Source of the DNA: JANLQX01 sp031423635
GTDB taxonomy: Bacteria; Actinomycetota; Acidimicrobiia; Acidimicrobiales; JANYDT01
Length of the DNA stretch: 64,000 nt
Assembly: GCA_031423635.1 (NCBI GenBank)
Contig: JANPFX010000083.1
Span: forward strand, 1 to 64,000
Direction: 5' to 3'
A program made the translations under genes and the position numbers. Shown piece by piece: positions 1 through 9,970 of this stretch; the first letter of the stretch is position 1, and each line of letters begins with the position of its first letter. Below the pieces are notes generated by a model. It had not been told where the DNA came from. It made no database searches and was given only the letters and a program-made list of their open reading frames with translations.

Positions 1-42
1 CATCTACCCGTTGGCCGATCCGGTGGACTACGAGTCGCAGAT
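1..42. repeat. Inverted repeat arm at left edge (partner 251-292)
   Basis: Bases 1-42 equal the reverse complement of 251-292 at 41 of 42 positions, the first 34 without mismatch. The partner lies inside the deacylase gene. The copy at 1-34 is therefore a piece of the same gene in reverse orientation, placed directly after codons for a conserved motif. A seven-base stretch at 36-42 is shared by both sides of the junction, which fits a microhomology joint. A fold-back chimera from library preparation or assembly is more likely than a biological inversion. Confidence 0.85.
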
Positions 43-1443
43 CATCGTCACGTGCGCGCCAGCATCGCTGAGACCGGTCACCGTGGCGGGATGGGTCAGC
101 ATCTCGCGCACCACCTCCTGCGCCTGATGCACGTCGAGCCCGCCCATGAGCGAACCCATCACGCGCCCGTCCTGTTCGAGCAGGAAGTCGTACATCACGC
201 TCATGATGTCGTCGCCCGTCGCGGCCGCTCGAGCGCCGAGGCACTCCGACATCTGCGGCTCGTAGTCCACCGGATCGGCCAACGGGTAGATGACCGGAGC
301 GGCGTTCTGGAACAAGACGTAGAGGTTGGCCATCGAACCGGGCTCGTCCACGAGAACGTCGGGCTCGCCGAGAATCGCTGCCTTCACCTCGTGCTTGGCC
401 ATCTCCTTCACCCGCTCGGCCAGCGGCAGACCGGCGAGGCGCATGTAGGTGGGGCGGCGGAAGAACGCGTGGTAGCCCGACAGACCGGTCACCAGACCGA
501 TAGGACGTGACGACACCTGCGGGTACAGCTGTGAGCCGGACGCGTTCATTTCCAGCGTCTGGGCCAGCATCTCGCGGTACATGTCGGGATAATCGGGCGG
601 GTTGGTGAGGGTGAACGTCACCGGTCGGCCACTCTCACGTGACACCTGGTCCATCAGCCGCAGTTCCTCGAGCGGCGAGAAGGGTTCGCCGCCCAGAGCC
701 TCGAGCTTGCCCACCGTGCCCGAAGGGATCAGTTCGAACACTCCCTTGCCGGCCGCCTTCATCGCCAAGGAGATCGCCCGCAGCTCCTCCTGAGGAGCGA
801 ACGTGCCGGGGACGGGCGAACCCCAGAGTGAGCGGTGCCCGATCGTCCGTGACGTGCTGAAGCCAACCGCGCCGGCCTCGATCGCCTGCTGCACGAGGCG
901 ACCCATCTCGGCGATGTCTTCGGCGGATGCATCCTCGTTGTTGGCGCCACGCTCGCCCATCACGTAGTAGCGAACCGACCCATGGGCGATCTGCGCCCCG
1001 ATGTCGAGCGAATACTGGCGAGCGGCGATGTAGTCGAGGTACTCGGGGAACGTCTCCCAACGACCCCACTCAATGCCCTCGTACAGCGCCGTGCCGGGGA
1101 TGTCTTCGACGCCTTCCATCAGTTCGATGAGGGCCTTCTCGCCCCCCCGCCGTACGGGCGCGAAGCCCACCCCGCAGTTGCCCATGACGACGGTGGTGAC
1201 GCCGTTGCCCGCCGAGGGATCCATCTCGTCGTCCCAGCTCACCTGACCGTCGTAGTGGGTGTGCACATCGACCCAACCGGGGGTCACGATCGCACCCTCG
1301 GCATCGATGACATTCGTCGCGGACTCGGTGATTGACCCACCGACCTGCACGATGCGACCGTCGCGCACGCCGATGTCCCCGCGCACACCCGGTGTGCCGG
1401 TGCCGTCAACAACGGTGCCGCCCTTGATGACGTGATCGAGCAC
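28..1443 (-). CDS. N-acyl-D-amino-acid deacylase family amidohydrolase, 3' end broken
   Basis: Metal-dependent amidohydrolase of the D-aminoacylase family, which removes the acyl group from N-acyl-D-amino acids in the cytoplasm. The N-terminal beta-sandwich with IKGGTVVDGTG (residues 6-16) is followed by the metal-binding VDVHTHYDGQ motif near residue 60. The late DAGAHV motif lies near the end. Family members run to about 550-580 residues; this frame stops at 471, two codons after the conserved MICD stretch. That stop falls exactly at the inverted-repeat junction at the window edge, so the missing 80-100 residues were probably lost to an artefactual join rather than to mutation. The gene stands alone, with no visible operon partner. 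Family assignment is firm; substrate is not. Confidence 0.85.
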   Translation of the reverse strand: MLDHVIKGGTVVDGTGTPGVRGDIGVRDGRIVQVGGSITESATNVIDAEGAIVTPGWVDVHTHYDGQVSWDDEMDPSAGNGVTTVVMGNCGVGFAPVRRGGEKALIELMEGVEDIPGTALYEGIEWGRWETFPEYLDYIAARQYSLDIGAQIAHGSVRYYVMGERGANNEDASAEDIAEMGRLVQQAIEAGAVGFSTSRTIGHRSLWGSPVPGTFAPQEELRAISLAMKAAGKGVFELIPSGTVGKLEALGGEPFSPLEELRLMDQVSRESGRPVTFTLTNPPDYPDMYREMLAQTLEMNASGSQLYPQVSSRPIGLVTGLSGYHAFFRRPTYMRLAGLPLAERVKEMAKHEVKAAILGEPDVLVDEPGSMANLYVLFQNAAPVIYPLADPVDYEPQMSECLGARAAATGDDIMSVMYDFLLEQDGRVMGSLMGGLDVHQAQEVVREMLTHPATVTGLSDAGAHVTMICDS

Positions 1444-1602
1444 AATCTCTCCCTTGGCTGTTGGCCGCCTCTCGGCCCGGTGTCCTGACGCTACGACAGC
1501 CGTCTGTTCAAGTCGTAGCCGGTCGAGCGCGATCTACCGGGAGGAGCGCTCCGTCCAGACGTGTCCCTCGCGAGTCCTCGGAGCGCTGTCGTTGACGAGA
1601 CG

Positions 1603-1638
1603 CGCCACGGGCGCCGCCCGGAGGCGACGCCCGTGGCG
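1603..1638 (-). terminator. Terminator-like hairpin after the Bax-inhibitor-like gene
   Basis: Two perfect 11-base arms (1603-1613 and 1628-1638) enclose a 14-base loop, 21 bases past the stop of the gene at 1659-2375. No T-run follows on the minus strand, so it may act as an RNA-stabilising hairpin or as a Rho-independent terminator of the T-poor actinobacterial kind. Confidence 0.5.
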
Positions 1639-1658
1639 TCAGAAACAGAGTCGAAGCG

Positions 1659-2375
1659 TCAGCGACGTGACGACGCCCCGAGGATGCGGAGCAGGTTGAT
1701 GTAGACCATCACCAGACTCATCATCAGCTGGAGGGCGAGGAACCACTCGGCGTTCGCCGTCATGGTGCCGTCTTCCTCGATGCGGCGGATGCGCTCGAAG
1801 TCGACGAACAGCGAACCGAGGCCGATGGCCAGGCCGAAGGCCCCGATCAGCAGGGCACCGCCACCGCGAAGGTCACCAACGCCGGGAATCGGCAGACCCA
1901 CGAGGCTGAGGATCAGCACGATGAAGAACGCCAGGCTGGCGGCGCCGACCATCTGCATGAACCGCGGCGTGACCTTGACGATGCCACTGCGGAACAGGAA
2001 CAGGCAGCTCACGAAGAACGCCGACGTGCCGACGATGGCCATGGTGACGATACCGCCGGAGACGTTGGCGTACGACTTCGAGATCGCCCCGAGCAGCACG
2101 CCTTCGGCGAGCGCATACGGAACAGCAACCTTGGGTGACAGATGCGGACGGAACGAACCGGCAAGCCCGGTACCGAGTGCCACGATCAGAGCGATGAGGA
2201 CGAGCGGGCCGATATTGGCGCCGACGTCGATCGCCTTGTAGGAAATGCTGCCGACCACGGTGGTGATGGCCACGAGCATGGCCAACCGGTCATAGACGCG
2301 GTGCGCCTTGAAGGACTTCTCTCCGACGCGGGTGAACGTGCCGGATCGTTTGATTGCGGTATCGAGATGTGACAA
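1659..2375 (-). CDS. Bax inhibitor-1/YccA-like membrane protein
   Basis: Integral membrane protein of 238 residues with about seven hydrophobic segments from residue 28 to the C-terminus, the usual BI-1/YccA fold. The actinobacterial form has a charged cytosolic N-terminus, seen here in residues 2-25. An acidic pair between the last helices, near SLFVDFERI, is typical of the pH-sensing motif of the family. I chose the TTG at 2375 because an AAAGGGG ribosome site lies about ten bases upstream and the family N-terminus begins there; the open frame continues further up but without family-like sequence. Bacterial members are linked to membrane protein quality control and to calcium or proton leak; the role here is unknown. 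It diverges from the DinB-like gene. Confidence 0.85.
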   Translation of the reverse strand: MSHLDTAIKRSGTFTRVGEKSFKAHRVYDRLAMLVAITTVVGSISYKAIDVGANIGPLVLIALIVALGTGLAGSFRPHLSPKVAVPYALAEGVLLGAISKSYANVSGGIVTMAIVGTSAFFVSCLFLFRSGIVKVTPRFMQMVGAASLAFFIVLILSLVGLPIPGVGDLRGGGALLIGAFGLAIGLGSLFVDFERIRRIEEDGTMTANAEWFLALQLMMSLVMVYINLLRILGASSRR

Positions 2376-2508
2376 CGGGGGACCCCTTTGCGGTTGGCCT
2401 ACCCATCCATCATCGTCGATTCCGCATGAGAACATGACAAGAACACCGGAGCAAAGGCCAAATGTCCGTCTGGCACGACTCGGTCCAAACCAACCATCAG
2501 GAGTTCTC

Positions 2509-3069
2509 ATGAGTACTGCCCCGCTGCAAGCCGCCGTTGCTTCGACCCGAGCGGAGTTGGCCGCCGTTCGGCCCGAGCAGCTCGATCTCGCCACGCCGTG
2601 TCAGTCATGGAAGGTGAGCGAACTCATCAATCACGTGGTCGGCGCCCAGCACTTCTTCCTGGCAGTCGTCGAGGGAGCCGCGCCTTCTGGGGCCCAACAG
2701 GACTTCGCCTCCGGCGACTACCTCGCTGCGTTCGACGACATCTCGACCCGACTCGTGGCGGCGTTCGCGGCCGACGGTGTCATGGACAAGGTCCTCACCG
2801 CGCCGTTTGGTCAGATGCCCGGTCGCGCGTTCATCGGATTCGCCGTGAACGACACCTTCGTGCACGGCTGGGACCTTGCGAAGTCGACCGGCCGCTCCAC
2901 CGACTTGGCGCCCGAACTCGCCGCGGGCGTGCTCGCCGGCGTCAAGTCCACGATCCCGGCCGCGATGCGCGGTGAGGACGGCAAGATGCCCTTCGGCCCG
3001 ATCCAGGAAGCGCCGTCCGGCGCCTCGAACGCCGACCAGCTCGCGGCGTTTCTCGGTCGGAGCGTCTAG
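2509..3069 (+). CDS. TIGR03086-type DinB-like metal-binding protein
   Basis: Protein of 186 residues from the mycothiol-dependent maleylpyruvate isomerase N-terminal (DinB-like four-helix) superfamily, subgroup TIGR03086. Visible signatures are the opening helix ending in TPCQSWKV, a metal-ligand histidine in ELINHVVGAQHFF, and the late VHGWDLAKSTGR motif with a second histidine. Such proteins bind a divalent metal and often use mycothiol as co-substrate; this one has no second catalytic domain, so its reaction cannot be named. The ATG at 2509 has an AGGAG site six bases upstream. A 133-base gap separates it from the divergent Bax-inhibitor-like gene and probably holds both promoters. Confidence 0.85.
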   Translation: MSTAPLQAAVASTRAELAAVRPEQLDLATPCQSWKVSELINHVVGAQHFFLAVVEGAAPSGAQQDFASGDYLAAFDDISTRLVAAFAADGVMDKVLTAPFGQMPGRAFIGFAVNDTFVHGWDLAKSTGRSTDLAPELAAGVLAGVKSTIPAAMRGEDGKMPFGPIQEAPSGASNADQLAAFLGRSV

Positions 3070-3126
3070 CGCCAGACACACCACCAGCGGAGGAAATCAG
3101 GCTTCGGCACCGGTTTCGACCGAGGG

Positions 3127-4287
3127 CTAACGACCGCCGACGGCGCGCAGGAGCCGTTCGGCCGGACCGGCGCCGACGCGTCTGACCCACAACGCCCCGA
3201 TCATCATCGCCGATGTCCAACTCCCGAGGGCGATGATCAGCGCCCACCCCACGCCGACCTGTTGGTCGTGGTACAGCCACCGAAAGACCGCGGCCGGAAT
3301 CAGCGCATGGAGGAGGTAGATCGACAGGGTCACCGTCCCGGCGTCGGCGAGAAGCCTGACGACCGCCGACTGCGAGAACACCGTCGCCAGGCGCAGCACC
3401 AGGCCGATCCCGAGCAAGGACGACCCAACCGCCGTCGCAACGTAGAGCGGGCTGTCGAACTTGATCGGTGAGTCGAAGTACGCCGACGCCGGTGCGGTGC
3501 CCCAAGCCCATGCGAACCGACCCCTGCCGCCGCCGAACGATACCCGGGTCATGATCGACGAGACGGTGTAAGCGCCGACCAGCATCGCTGCCCCAACCGC
3601 GCTGAGGCGGACTTGGAAACGCGTTGTCTGCCACGCCTGGCGACCGATCCACATCCCGATCAGACCGAACGCCAACCACGGAAGGAGCGGATGCGCACCC
3701 CAGAACAGCATCGAGGCGACGAATCCGCGCGGGTTCGACGTGCCGATGCGTGCGCCGGACAGATCGCGCATCACCAACCACGCCAGGTCTCCACTGAATC
3801 GTTCACGCTCGTTCTCTGTCGCGAAGAAGATGAGCAGACGGGAGACAAAGGTAAGCGCGGTGATTGTCAGCGCGCCTAGGAGCAGGACCCATGAACGACG
3901 GACCTTCGTCCACACGGACAAGATGATGAGGTAGGCGCCGTAGAACGGAAGGATCGTTCCGGGCCAAACCGTGTTGAACCACATGCCGACAACGAGCAGC
4001 AACAGTCCTCGGCGCGCCGGCACCCAGGGCGAGAAGCCGTCCTTGCGCGACAAGAGGGTGAGCCCGATCCCGAAGATCGTGACGAGCGCAGCGGCAAAGC
4101 GGGTCGTCAGCGGGCCCTGGTAGAGATCGACGGCTCGAGCGAGCCAGCCATCGAACACGTCGGACCAGGACCCGCGGCGAAGGCGCGCGAGATTGAAGGC
4201 AACGACGTAATTCTGGGTGAACACCCCGACAAGCGCAACGGCCCGGGCAACGTCGAGTGACGAAACCCGGGCCCGTGTCGAAGTCAT
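3127..4287 (-). CDS. Multi-pass membrane protein, DUF418/heparan-N-acetyltransferase-like
   Basis: A 386-residue protein with about ten hydrophobic segments. The N-terminal SSLDVARAVALVGVFTQNY is the typical opening of DUF1624/DUF418-type membrane acyltransferase-like proteins, in which a conserved Asp-x-x-Arg pair sits at the membrane face. A C-terminal segment with SIYLLHALIPAAVF resembles the HxxY/H region of DUF418. These proteins are thought to move acyl groups across the membrane, but few have been tested. ATG at 4287 is preferred over the GTG at 4296 because the GGAAG site lies nine bases before the ATG and overlaps the GTG. It converges with the DinB-like gene. Confidence 0.75.
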   Translation of the reverse strand: MTSTRARVSSLDVARAVALVGVFTQNYVVAFNLARLRRGSWSDVFDGWLARAVDLYQGPLTTRFAAALVTIFGIGLTLLSRKDGFSPWVPARRGLLLLVVGMWFNTVWPGTILPFYGAYLIILSVWTKVRRSWVLLLGALTITALTFVSRLLIFFATENERERFSGDLAWLVMRDLSGARIGTSNPRGFVASMLFWGAHPLLPWLAFGLIGMWIGRQAWQTTRFQVRLSAVGAAMLVGAYTVSSIMTRVSFGGGRGRFAWAWGTAPASAYFDSPIKFDSPLYVATAVGSSLLGIGLVLRLATVFSQSAVVRLLADAGTVTLSIYLLHALIPAAVFRWLYHDQQVGVGWALIIALGSWTSAMMIGALWVRRVGAGPAERLLRAVGGR

Positions 4288-4372
4288 CGGGCGCACCTTC
4301 CGCGTGGTGAAAAAGCGGTGAGTGCGAGCAGTGCAGCGAAACGGCGCGGAGCGACGCCGTCACTCACCGACT

Positions 4373-5365
<993 letters not shown>

Positions 5366-5458
5366 AGTTCGCCCAGCGTATTCGTCCGCCCCGGGGTTCG
5401 TTGCGGGTCGACACTCAACCGGGAACGGCGATCACGAAACCGCACGAGGCAGGGGAGT

Positions 5459-7315
5459 TCACTCCTGCGGTCGGGTTGCGTAGGCCGCCGCCTGCATGGT
5501 GAAGAGTTCCGCGTAGCGGCCGCCGCGGGCGAGGAGGTCGTCATGGCTCCCGACCTCGACCACGCGGGCGCCGTCCATCACGACGATGAGGTCGGCCATC
5601 CGCACGGTCGAGAACCGGTGGGAGATGAGCACGACCACGCGTCCGTCGATGGCCTGCGCCCTCGACGCTTCGGCGAACTGCTCGAACAACGCATGCTCGG
5701 TTTCGGCATCGAGCGCAGCGGTCGGCTCGTCGAGGATCACGACCAGAGGCGCGTCGCGCATGAACCCCCGCGCCAGCGCCAGCTTCTGCCATTGGCCGAA
5801 GCTGATGTCCGCACCTCCCTCCCACGTGGGTCCGAGCTGGGTGTCGAGACCGTACGCGAGGCGGTCGACTACGTCCTGGGCGCCCGCACGGTCGATCGCC
5901 ACTTCGCCCGCCGGTCGGTCGTCGAGGCGGGGCAGGTCGCCGAGGCCGACGGTCCGCTGCGCCTGGAATTCGAACCGGTAGAAGTCCTGGAAAGCGCCGG
6001 CCAGCCGCTCGCGCCAATCGGCTGAGCTGATCGTCGCCAGATCGACACCGTCCGCGGTGATGCGGCCGCCGGTCGGGCGATACATCCGGGCGAGCAGCTT
6101 GACGAGCGTCGACTTGCCAGCACCGTTCTCCCCGACGATGGCGACCACCGAACCGGCCGGAAAGGCCACCGATACGTCATCGAGCACGGCACGCGGTGTT
6201 CCCGGGTACGAAAAGCTGACGTGCTCGAAGGCGATACCGGTGCTGAGGATCTTCGGGGCCGGTACACCAATTCCGGTGTCCTGGGCCGCGGCATAGTCCT
6301 CCAACCAGGTGAGGCGGCGCGAAGAGTCGAGCCAGAAACCCCGGAGGAATCCGAGTTCGCCGGCGGTGGCGCCGACGTACATCGCCAGGCGCATGCCCGC
6401 AGTGACGACGAGTACGACGGAACCGACGGAACGGCCGAGTCGCTCGGACACGAAGACGATCGCGGCCACGTAGCCCGCCCCGAACACCGCCCACGCGCCC
6501 GCCTGCCACGCCGCCGTGGCGATCCGCACGTTCGCCTTGGGTCGATACGAACGCTCGAAGGCTGCCGCGCGCTCCGCCGCGACCCAGTCGCCGGTTCGGG
6601 TGACCCGGACCTCCTTGCCCGCGGCCGCGGTGGTCGCCAGCACGAACAGGTGGCGGGCCAGGCGGGTGTTGGCGATCACGGACTCCTCGACGTTGCGCTC
6701 CACTCCGGGCCGCCACGTGGACACCCACACGGCCGGAAGCGCGCAAAGCACCAGTGCGATCAGCGCCGGGTGGATCGACGCCAGCAGCGCAACGGTGACG
6801 GCGAGACGCACGATCCAGCCGAGCGTCGAGAACAGCGACATGAAGAGGTGATCGAGCGCGAACACCTGATCGCGAAGCATGGCGAGACGATCGAGGTAGG
6901 CAGGGCGCTCGTGGTGCTCCACCGTCGGCACGCTCGCCTGCAATTTCGCGACGTGGGACTCGAGCGCAATGGCCACGCGATCGCGGAACCGACGCCCGAC
7001 GCGGTTCGACAACACGCGCAGCACCCAGGTGCCGGCGACGCATATCGCCAAGCCGATGACGGCCACCCGAACGAGGCCACCGTCGCTCTTGGCGATGCCG
7101 TCGACGAGCAGCTTCAGCCACAACGCGAGCAGCGCATCAGGCAGCATCATCAGGAGCGCGAGCGACAGGGAGAGGCCGAGAAGGCGTGGCTCGGCGCGAT
7201 AGCCCAGCTGGAACGTCCGCCACAGTGACGAGAAGCCCCCCGGCAACGGCTCGGGTTCGTCACCGACCGGGCCGGCGCCGCCAACGGTTTCAGCGAGCGG
7301 CTCAGAGGGTGTCAT
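5459..7315 (-). CDS. ABC exporter half-transporter, second subunit
   Basis: Fused membrane-nucleotide-binding half-transporter of 618 residues: six hydrophobic helices (about 35-330), then an ATPase domain. Walker A is GENGAGKSTL, Walker B VVILDEPTAALD, and the H-loop ISHRFSTVR. The signature reads ISFGQWQK in place of LSGGQ, a change that the partner does not share. The ATG at 7315 overlaps the end of the upstream half-transporter by 14 bases, so the two are coupled and almost certainly form a heterodimer. Such pairs export peptides, lipids or drugs in actinobacteria; no substrate clue lies nearby. The frame extends further upstream but lacks family-like sequence there. Confidence 0.9.
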   Translation of the reverse strand: MTPSEPLAETVGGAGPVGDEPEPLPGGFSSLWRTFQLGYRAEPRLLGLSLSLALLMMLPDALLALWLKLLVDGIAKSDGGLVRVAVIGLAICVAGTWVLRVLSNRVGRRFRDRVAIALESHVAKLQASVPTVEHHERPAYLDRLAMLRDQVFALDHLFMSLFSTLGWIVRLAVTVALLASIHPALIALVLCALPAVWVSTWRPGVERNVEESVIANTRLARHLFVLATTAAAGKEVRVTRTGDWVAAERAAAFERSYRPKANVRIATAAWQAGAWAVFGAGYVAAIVFVSERLGRSVGSVVLVVTAGMRLAMYVGATAGELGFLRGFWLDSSRRLTWLEDYAAAQDTGIGVPAPKILSTGIAFEHVSFSYPGTPRAVLDDVSVAFPAGSVVAIVGENGAGKSTLVKLLARMYRPTGGRITADGVDLATISSADWRERLAGAFQDFYRFEFQAQRTVGLGDLPRLDDRPAGEVAIDRAGAQDVVDRLAYGLDTQLGPTWEGGADISFGQWQKLALARGFMRDAPLVVILDEPTAALDAETEHALFEQFAEASRAQAIDGRVVVLISHRFSTVRMADLIVVMDGARVVEVGSHDDLLARGGRYAELFTMQAAAYATRPQE

Positions 7316-9152
7316 GGACGACCTCCTGGCCGTGCTCGTCGACCTCGGGTGTGGCCTCGCCATCGGCGAAACGAGAGGCTTGGAGCTCGAACATCGTGCG
7401 GTACCGGCCCCCCAGGGCGATCAGCTCATCGTGGGTTCCCTGCTCGATGACCCGACCCCCTTCCACGACGCAGATCCGGTCAGCCAGGCGAACGGTCGAG
7501 AAGCGATGCGAGATCAGGATGGTCGTGCATCCCTTCGTGGCCCGGAGCACCCGCTCGAAGATCTCGGTCTCGCCGCGCACGTCGAGCTGTGCCGTCGGCT
7601 CGTCGAGCAGCACCACGTCGGCGCCCATACGAACGGCGCACAGGGCCCTCGCAATCGCGACGCGTTGCCACTGTCCTCCGGAGAGATCGGTGCCACCCGC
7701 ATAGCCCTTGGAGAGCACGGTGTCGAGGTTGCCCTCGGCGATGCCTTCGGCTCCGGCATCGGCGAGCGCCGCGCGGACCACATCTTCGGGGGCACCGAGC
7801 GGCGCGACGTTCGTGCGGAGGGAAAGTTCGAAGCGCACATAGTCCTGGAACACCGCTGTCACTCGGCGCCGCCAGTCGTCGGCCGTGAGCGTTGTCAGCG
7901 GCGAGCCGCCGATGTCGATACGCCCCTCGTTCGGGTCGTAGAGGCGGCAGATGAGCTTGGCGATCGTCGTCTTGCCAGCCCCATTCTGGCCGACGATGGC
8001 GAGCGACTTGCCTGCGGGGATCGTGAGGTCGAGATGATCGAGAACGTTGCGCTCTCCGTCGCTCCCGTAGGCGAACCGCACGTCGCGGAACGCAATCTCG
8101 GGGGCAAGGTCGTGCGGCACGGAGCCGGTCGACGACCCGGCGGCCGTGCTGAGTGCACCCGCCTTCGCCATGGCCGGTTCGAGCCTCGAGAGTGCTTCGA
8201 CCGGAGCACTCGCGCCGTCGAGCGCCCAGTTGAGTCCCCCGAACGCGATCGCCGAGACGCCGATCGCGGCCTGCACGAACACGACGGCGCGCGCCGTCGA
8301 GAGATCGCCATTGTTGGCGGCGACGCCGATCGCCCAGAACACGAGGCCGTTCGCAACCGCCACGATCGCGATTGCACCCGCGAGCGACTTCTCGCGCAGC
8401 TTCGTCGCCTCGTACTGGAGCTCATACAGCTTCGTACGTGTACTGATGAATCGCTCCGTCACCCAACCGGCGAGTCCGAAGAACCGCAACTCCTTCGACG
8501 GCAGCGCGTCGACCGCGAGGCGATACGAGTAGTCGGCATGGCGCTGCGCGGTGCGAACCTCGTCGGTGTTGCGGTCGCGCCAGACGCCGCTCTCCCGCAG
8601 GAGCCAATGCGTCGCCACCCATCCGGCCACGACGACGGGCGGCGCCCACCACGTGAAGCCGAACAGCACGAACGCCGCAACCGTTCCGATGACGAGGTCG
8701 AGAATCCCGCCGGTGAGGAAGTCCATGCTGATCGAGAGCGGAGGACCCATGATCCCCTGATCGAAGTCGCGCGCCATCGTGAGGTCGTTGGCAAGTTCCG
8801 GCCGCTCGAGATGACCGATGCCATCGGGGCTCACTCCGGCGAGGGTGAGCCTGTCGTAGAGATGTGACGCGACGCGATCACCCAGGTTCGAACTGACCAT
8901 GGTGTGCACCGGAAGGAGCACCACCAGCAACATGAAGCTGATGCCCACGCCGATCAGTGGAGCGGTCGCCGACACATCGCGCGAAATGGCCGAGACGAGC
9001 CAGCCGAAGCACACCGAGAGCGCAGTCGGCAGGATCCCGCGGACGAGTAGCAGCAGCCACCAGGTGAACGACCAGCCGGGCGAGGCGCCGTGGAGTGCCG
9101 CGAAGAATCGCATCACCTTGCGCGTCTGAGACGCTCGGAACCGCTCGATCAC
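7302..9152 (-). CDS. ABC exporter half-transporter, first subunit
   Basis: Partner of the downstream half-transporter: 616 residues with six membrane helices (about 25-320) followed by an ATPase domain. Walker A is GQNGAGKTTI, the signature LSGGQWQR is canonical, Walker B is VVLLDEPTAQLD, and ISHRFSTVR is the H-loop. I chose the GTG at 9152 because it gives the same N-terminal length as the partner. An ATG at 9113 is an alternative, and neither has a well-spaced ribosome site. Both subunits keep the catalytic Glu after Walker B, so the asymmetry lies only in the signature of the partner. Confidence 0.88.
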   Translation of the reverse strand: MIERFRASQTRKVMRFFAALHGASPGWSFTWWLLLLVRGILPTALSVCFGWLVSAISRDVSATAPLIGVGISFMLLVVLLPVHTMVSSNLGDRVASHLYDRLTLAGVSPDGIGHLERPELANDLTMARDFDQGIMGPPLSISMDFLTGGILDLVIGTVAAFVLFGFTWWAPPVVVAGWVATHWLLRESGVWRDRNTDEVRTAQRHADYSYRLAVDALPSKELRFFGLAGWVTERFISTRTKLYELQYEATKLREKSLAGAIAIVAVANGLVFWAIGVAANNGDLSTARAVVFVQAAIGVSAIAFGGLNWALDGASAPVEALSRLEPAMAKAGALSTAAGSSTGSVPHDLAPEIAFRDVRFAYGSDGERNVLDHLDLTIPAGKSLAIVGQNGAGKTTIAKLICRLYDPNEGRIDIGGSPLTTLTADDWRRRVTAVFQDYVRFELSLRTNVAPLGAPEDVVRAALADAGAEGIAEGNLDTVLSKGYAGGTDLSGGQWQRVAIARALCAVRMGADVVLLDEPTAQLDVRGETEIFERVLRATKGCTTILISHRFSTVRLADRICVVEGGRVIEQGTHDELIALGGRYRTMFELQASRFADGEATPEVDEHGQEVVHDTL

Positions 9153-9234
9153 CCCTTCATCATCGCCGATCGCCGCCGGACTCCGACGGGCCGATCGATC
9201 TCCCCTGGCAGCTCGCCGCCCGAGGTCGCACCGA

Positions 9235-9660
9235 TCAGATCGCCCGCATGCGGTTGTTGCGGGGGTTGTGCTCCAACTCCGCCTTTCCGAGGCGTTCCAT
9301 GAGCGGCGGCACGTACATCCCGAACCGGCCACGCAGTCCCTTCTTCAGGCCGTACCAGCCACCGACAGGATTCGCCGCCGAACGTCCCCAGGCCTCGACG
9401 GTGCCGTCTTTGGCCGGCTTCTGTTCGTCGGCCGACCCGAGGTCCATCCAGTCCCCGTGGCCCACGAGCATGGCGTGGAGATCGTCGAGACAACGAGCGT
9501 CGTAGAGCAGGACCGTCTTGCCAACCGTGCACACGATCACCTTCACCCCGTCTCGTTGGTCCAGGTGCATCGTGTACTCCGACGTGAGCGGCGGCGTCTG
9601 CAAGACCCACGGATCGTCAGGCGTTCCGGATCCTTTGCCAGCGGCGGAGGTGGTCGTCAT
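9235..9660 (-). CDS. Conserved protein of unknown function
   Basis: A 141-residue soluble protein without signal peptide or membrane segment. The C-terminal half (GRFGMYVPPLMERLGKAE, then HNPRNNRM) has the look of a well-conserved actinobacterial family, but I cannot assign a function. Residues 10-30 (GTPDDPWVLQTPPLTSEYTM) are rich in Pro and Thr, and a Gly-Trp pair at GGWYGLKKG may be a turn. The ATG at 9660 follows a GGGAG about ten bases upstream. A striking three-part palindromic repeat lies 28-53 bases upstream of the start and probably controls this gene. It runs in the same direction as the ABC pair and lies directly upstream of it. Confidence 0.75.
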   Translation of the reverse strand: MTTTSAAGKGSGTPDDPWVLQTPPLTSEYTMHLDQRDGVKVIVCTVGKTVLLYDARCLDDLHAMLVGHGDWMDLGSADEQKPAKDGTVEAWGRSAANPVGGWYGLKKGLRGRFGMYVPPLMERLGKAELEHNPRNNRMRAI

Positions 9661-9687
9661 GGGGAGGCTCCCGTCGGCTCTTGCTCT

Positions 9688-9713
9688 TTCGGTAGAAACC
9701 GAATTCTACCGAA
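9688..9713. promoter_or_regulatory. Operator-like repeat, three ACCGAA half-sites 10 bases apart
   Basis: Half-site TTCGGT starts at 9688, and its complement ACCGAA recurs at 9698 and 9708, all spaced exactly ten bases. The outer pair makes a perfect 10-base inverted repeat with a six-base spacer. The inner pair makes a 6-base inverted repeat with a 4-base spacer. Spacing by one helical turn places all three on the same DNA face, as expected for a dimeric winged-helix repressor with a third contact. The target is the gene starting at 9660; the HxlR gene 230 bases away is one candidate regulator. Confidence 0.55.
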
Positions 9714-9737
9714 CGTCGGCACCTGCCGTCGTCCGCG

Positions 9738-9970
9738 TCAGCCCGGAGCGATGACGTCAGCAAAGCGCGGTGCACCTGGTTCCAACGGAATTCGGGCGGC
9801 CCGGGCGGCGAAGCTGATGGCGTGGTACCAGCCGGTCAACATCAAGAGATCGAGGACCTGGCGCTCGTCGAACACCGACCGGAGGCGCTCCCACAGGTCG
9901 TCGGTGAGGTCCGACGATTCGTGCAGCGAGTCGACGGCGTTCCCCAACCCGGTAAACCCGTCCGAGGCAG
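9738..9970 (-). pseudogene. C-terminal remnant of a carboxymuconolactone decarboxylase-like protein
   Basis: The minus frame ending at 9738 encodes about 75 residues that match the C-terminal end of AhpD/carboxymuconolactone-decarboxylase family proteins. These include SLHESSDLTDDLWERL, then DERQVLDLLMLTGWYH and IPLEPGAP. The family proteins are about 180 residues and carry the Cys-x-x-Cys/His active site in the missing N-terminal half. Upstream of about 9970 the frame stays open, but it is the antisense of the HxlR gene and shows no family resemblance. The gene is therefore truncated and presumably dead. The break coincides with the start of the HxlR coding similarity. Confidence 0.6.

Noticed and set aside
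1659..2594. Longer version of the Bax-inhibitor-like protein with 73 extra N-terminal residues
   Set aside because: The extra part overlaps the divergent gene, lacks resemblance and passes over a good ribosome site for TTG 2375.
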